In this document: piece by piece, positions 63,621-64,000 of the stretch
Layout of the letters: each line of letters begins with the position of its first letter
Numbering within the stretch: the first letter of the stretch is position 1
Source of the DNA: Pigmentiphaga aceris
Lineage (GTDB): Bacteria > Pseudomonadota > Gammaproteobacteria > Burkholderiales > Burkholderiaceae_B
Length of the DNA stretch: 64,000 bases
NCBI RefSeq assembly: GCF_008119665.1
Contig: NZ_CP043046.1
Span: forward strand, 5,394,001-5,458,000
Direction of reading: 5' to 3'
Notes under the pieces: model-generated
Told to the model about the DNA's origin: nothing
Seen by the model: only the letters and a program-made list of their open reading frames with translations
The model's database searches: none
Position numbers and translations under genes: made by a program

Positions 63621-64000
63621 TCAGGTGTTGCGCATCCGAACCCGCGTGGCCAGCAAGACCATCAACGCGCACAGCACCGCATTGCAGATCATCGCCGTCT
63701 GCATGCCGATCAGCACCGAGCTGCGTGCAATCACCACGCCTGCCAGCGCCACGCCCAGCGCACTGCCGAAGGCACGGGTCATCTGCACCAGTGCCGAGGC
63801 CATGCCCACGTCGCGCCGTTCACAGATCATCTGCATGAAGAGCGTCAGATTGGGCAACAGGAAGCCCAGGCCGGCACCGCACAGCAGGAACACCCCGGCA
63901 ATCACCGCGCTGGAGGTCTGCTTGTCGAAGGTGATGATCGCCAGACAGCCAAGACCCAGCATGGCGGCACCCAGCGTCAACAGACGTTGCGGCTGGGTCA
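63621..64000 (-). CDS. MFS transporter, C-terminal part (DHA2/EmrB-like)
   Basis: The open frame runs off the end of the window, so only the last 126 residues or so are visible. Four membrane segments can be seen, and the block FMQMICERRDVGMASALVQM followed by TRAFGSALGVALAGVVIA is typical of 14-segment drug exporters of the EmrB/QacA type. The substrate is unknown. The visible TTG near 63980 is internal, not the start, as the frame continues upstream without a stop. Confidence 0.8.
   Translation of the reverse strand, partial: TQPQRLLTLGAAMLGLGCLAIITFDKQTSSAVIAGVFLLCGAGLGFLLPNLTLFMQMICERRDVGMASALVQMTRAFGSALGVALAGVVIARSSVLIGMQTAMICNAVLCALMVLLATRVRMRNT

Overview
The window reads as chromosome of a GC-rich betaproteobacterium of the order Burkholderiales, most likely family Alcaligenaceae (Bordetella/Achromobacter/Pigmentiphaga-like). 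The evidence is gene content and order: rubredoxin-yqgE-ruvX-pyrR-pyrB-pyrC'-plsC, argJ-DUF815 ATPase-Nudix/ThiE-yacG-zapD-coaE-pilD, and lysR-gltIJKL-ttuD. Genus and species cannot be fixed from the sequence alone. No rRNA, tRNA, CRISPR array, replication origin or intact mobile element was found.

Layout. 1-4.8 kb: 3' end of galU, lptG (LPS export) overlapping apaH, two small lipoproteins (one FlgO-like), and a convergent plsC acyltransferase. 4.8-9.0 kb (minus): a tightly overlapping pyrimidine cluster (rubredoxin, yqgE, ruvX, pyrR, pyrB, a metal-site-less dihydroorotase pyrC'). 9.1-15.9 kb (plus): thiD-like, thiE, hemL, argJ, a DUF815 AAA protein and a Nudix/ThiE-like fusion, closed by a strong terminator. 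16-18.9 kb (minus): yacG, zapD, coaE, pilD. 19-26.7 kb: NlpE-like lipoprotein, an MHYT-GGDEF-EAL c-di-GMP enzyme, a degenerate GH31 protein and mnmC. 26.9-29.7 kb: a three-gene TrpXYZ-like ABC importer.

29.7-42.6 kb is the most striking block. A membrane histidine kinase and NarL-type response regulator (minus) are divergent from a two-partner secretion pair (plus): a TpsB transporter and a 2,693-residue TpsA exoprotein built from long GLUG-motif modules. A perfect 7-4-7 palindrome sits in the short intergenic region between regulator and transporter. An unusual chemoreceptor follows. 45.3-52.7 kb (minus): HAD phosphatase, inositol-phosphatase-like protein, phospholipase A, acyl-CoA ligase and a molybdopterin oxidoreductase.

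52.7-54.3 kb has no intact gene. It holds a truncated IS256-family transposase between two inverted copies of a roughly 384-bp structured repeat. 54.3-60.1 kb (minus): LysR regulator, glutamate/aspartate-type ABC importer with an intra-operon terminator after the binding-protein gene, and a glycerate kinase. 60.4-64 kb: acyl-CoA thioesterase, a small coiled-coil protein, a tandem methylglyoxal-synthase-like protein next to a PfkB sugar kinase, and the 3' end of an MFS exporter. Short imperfect tandem repeats of 12-19 bp recur in many intergenic regions.
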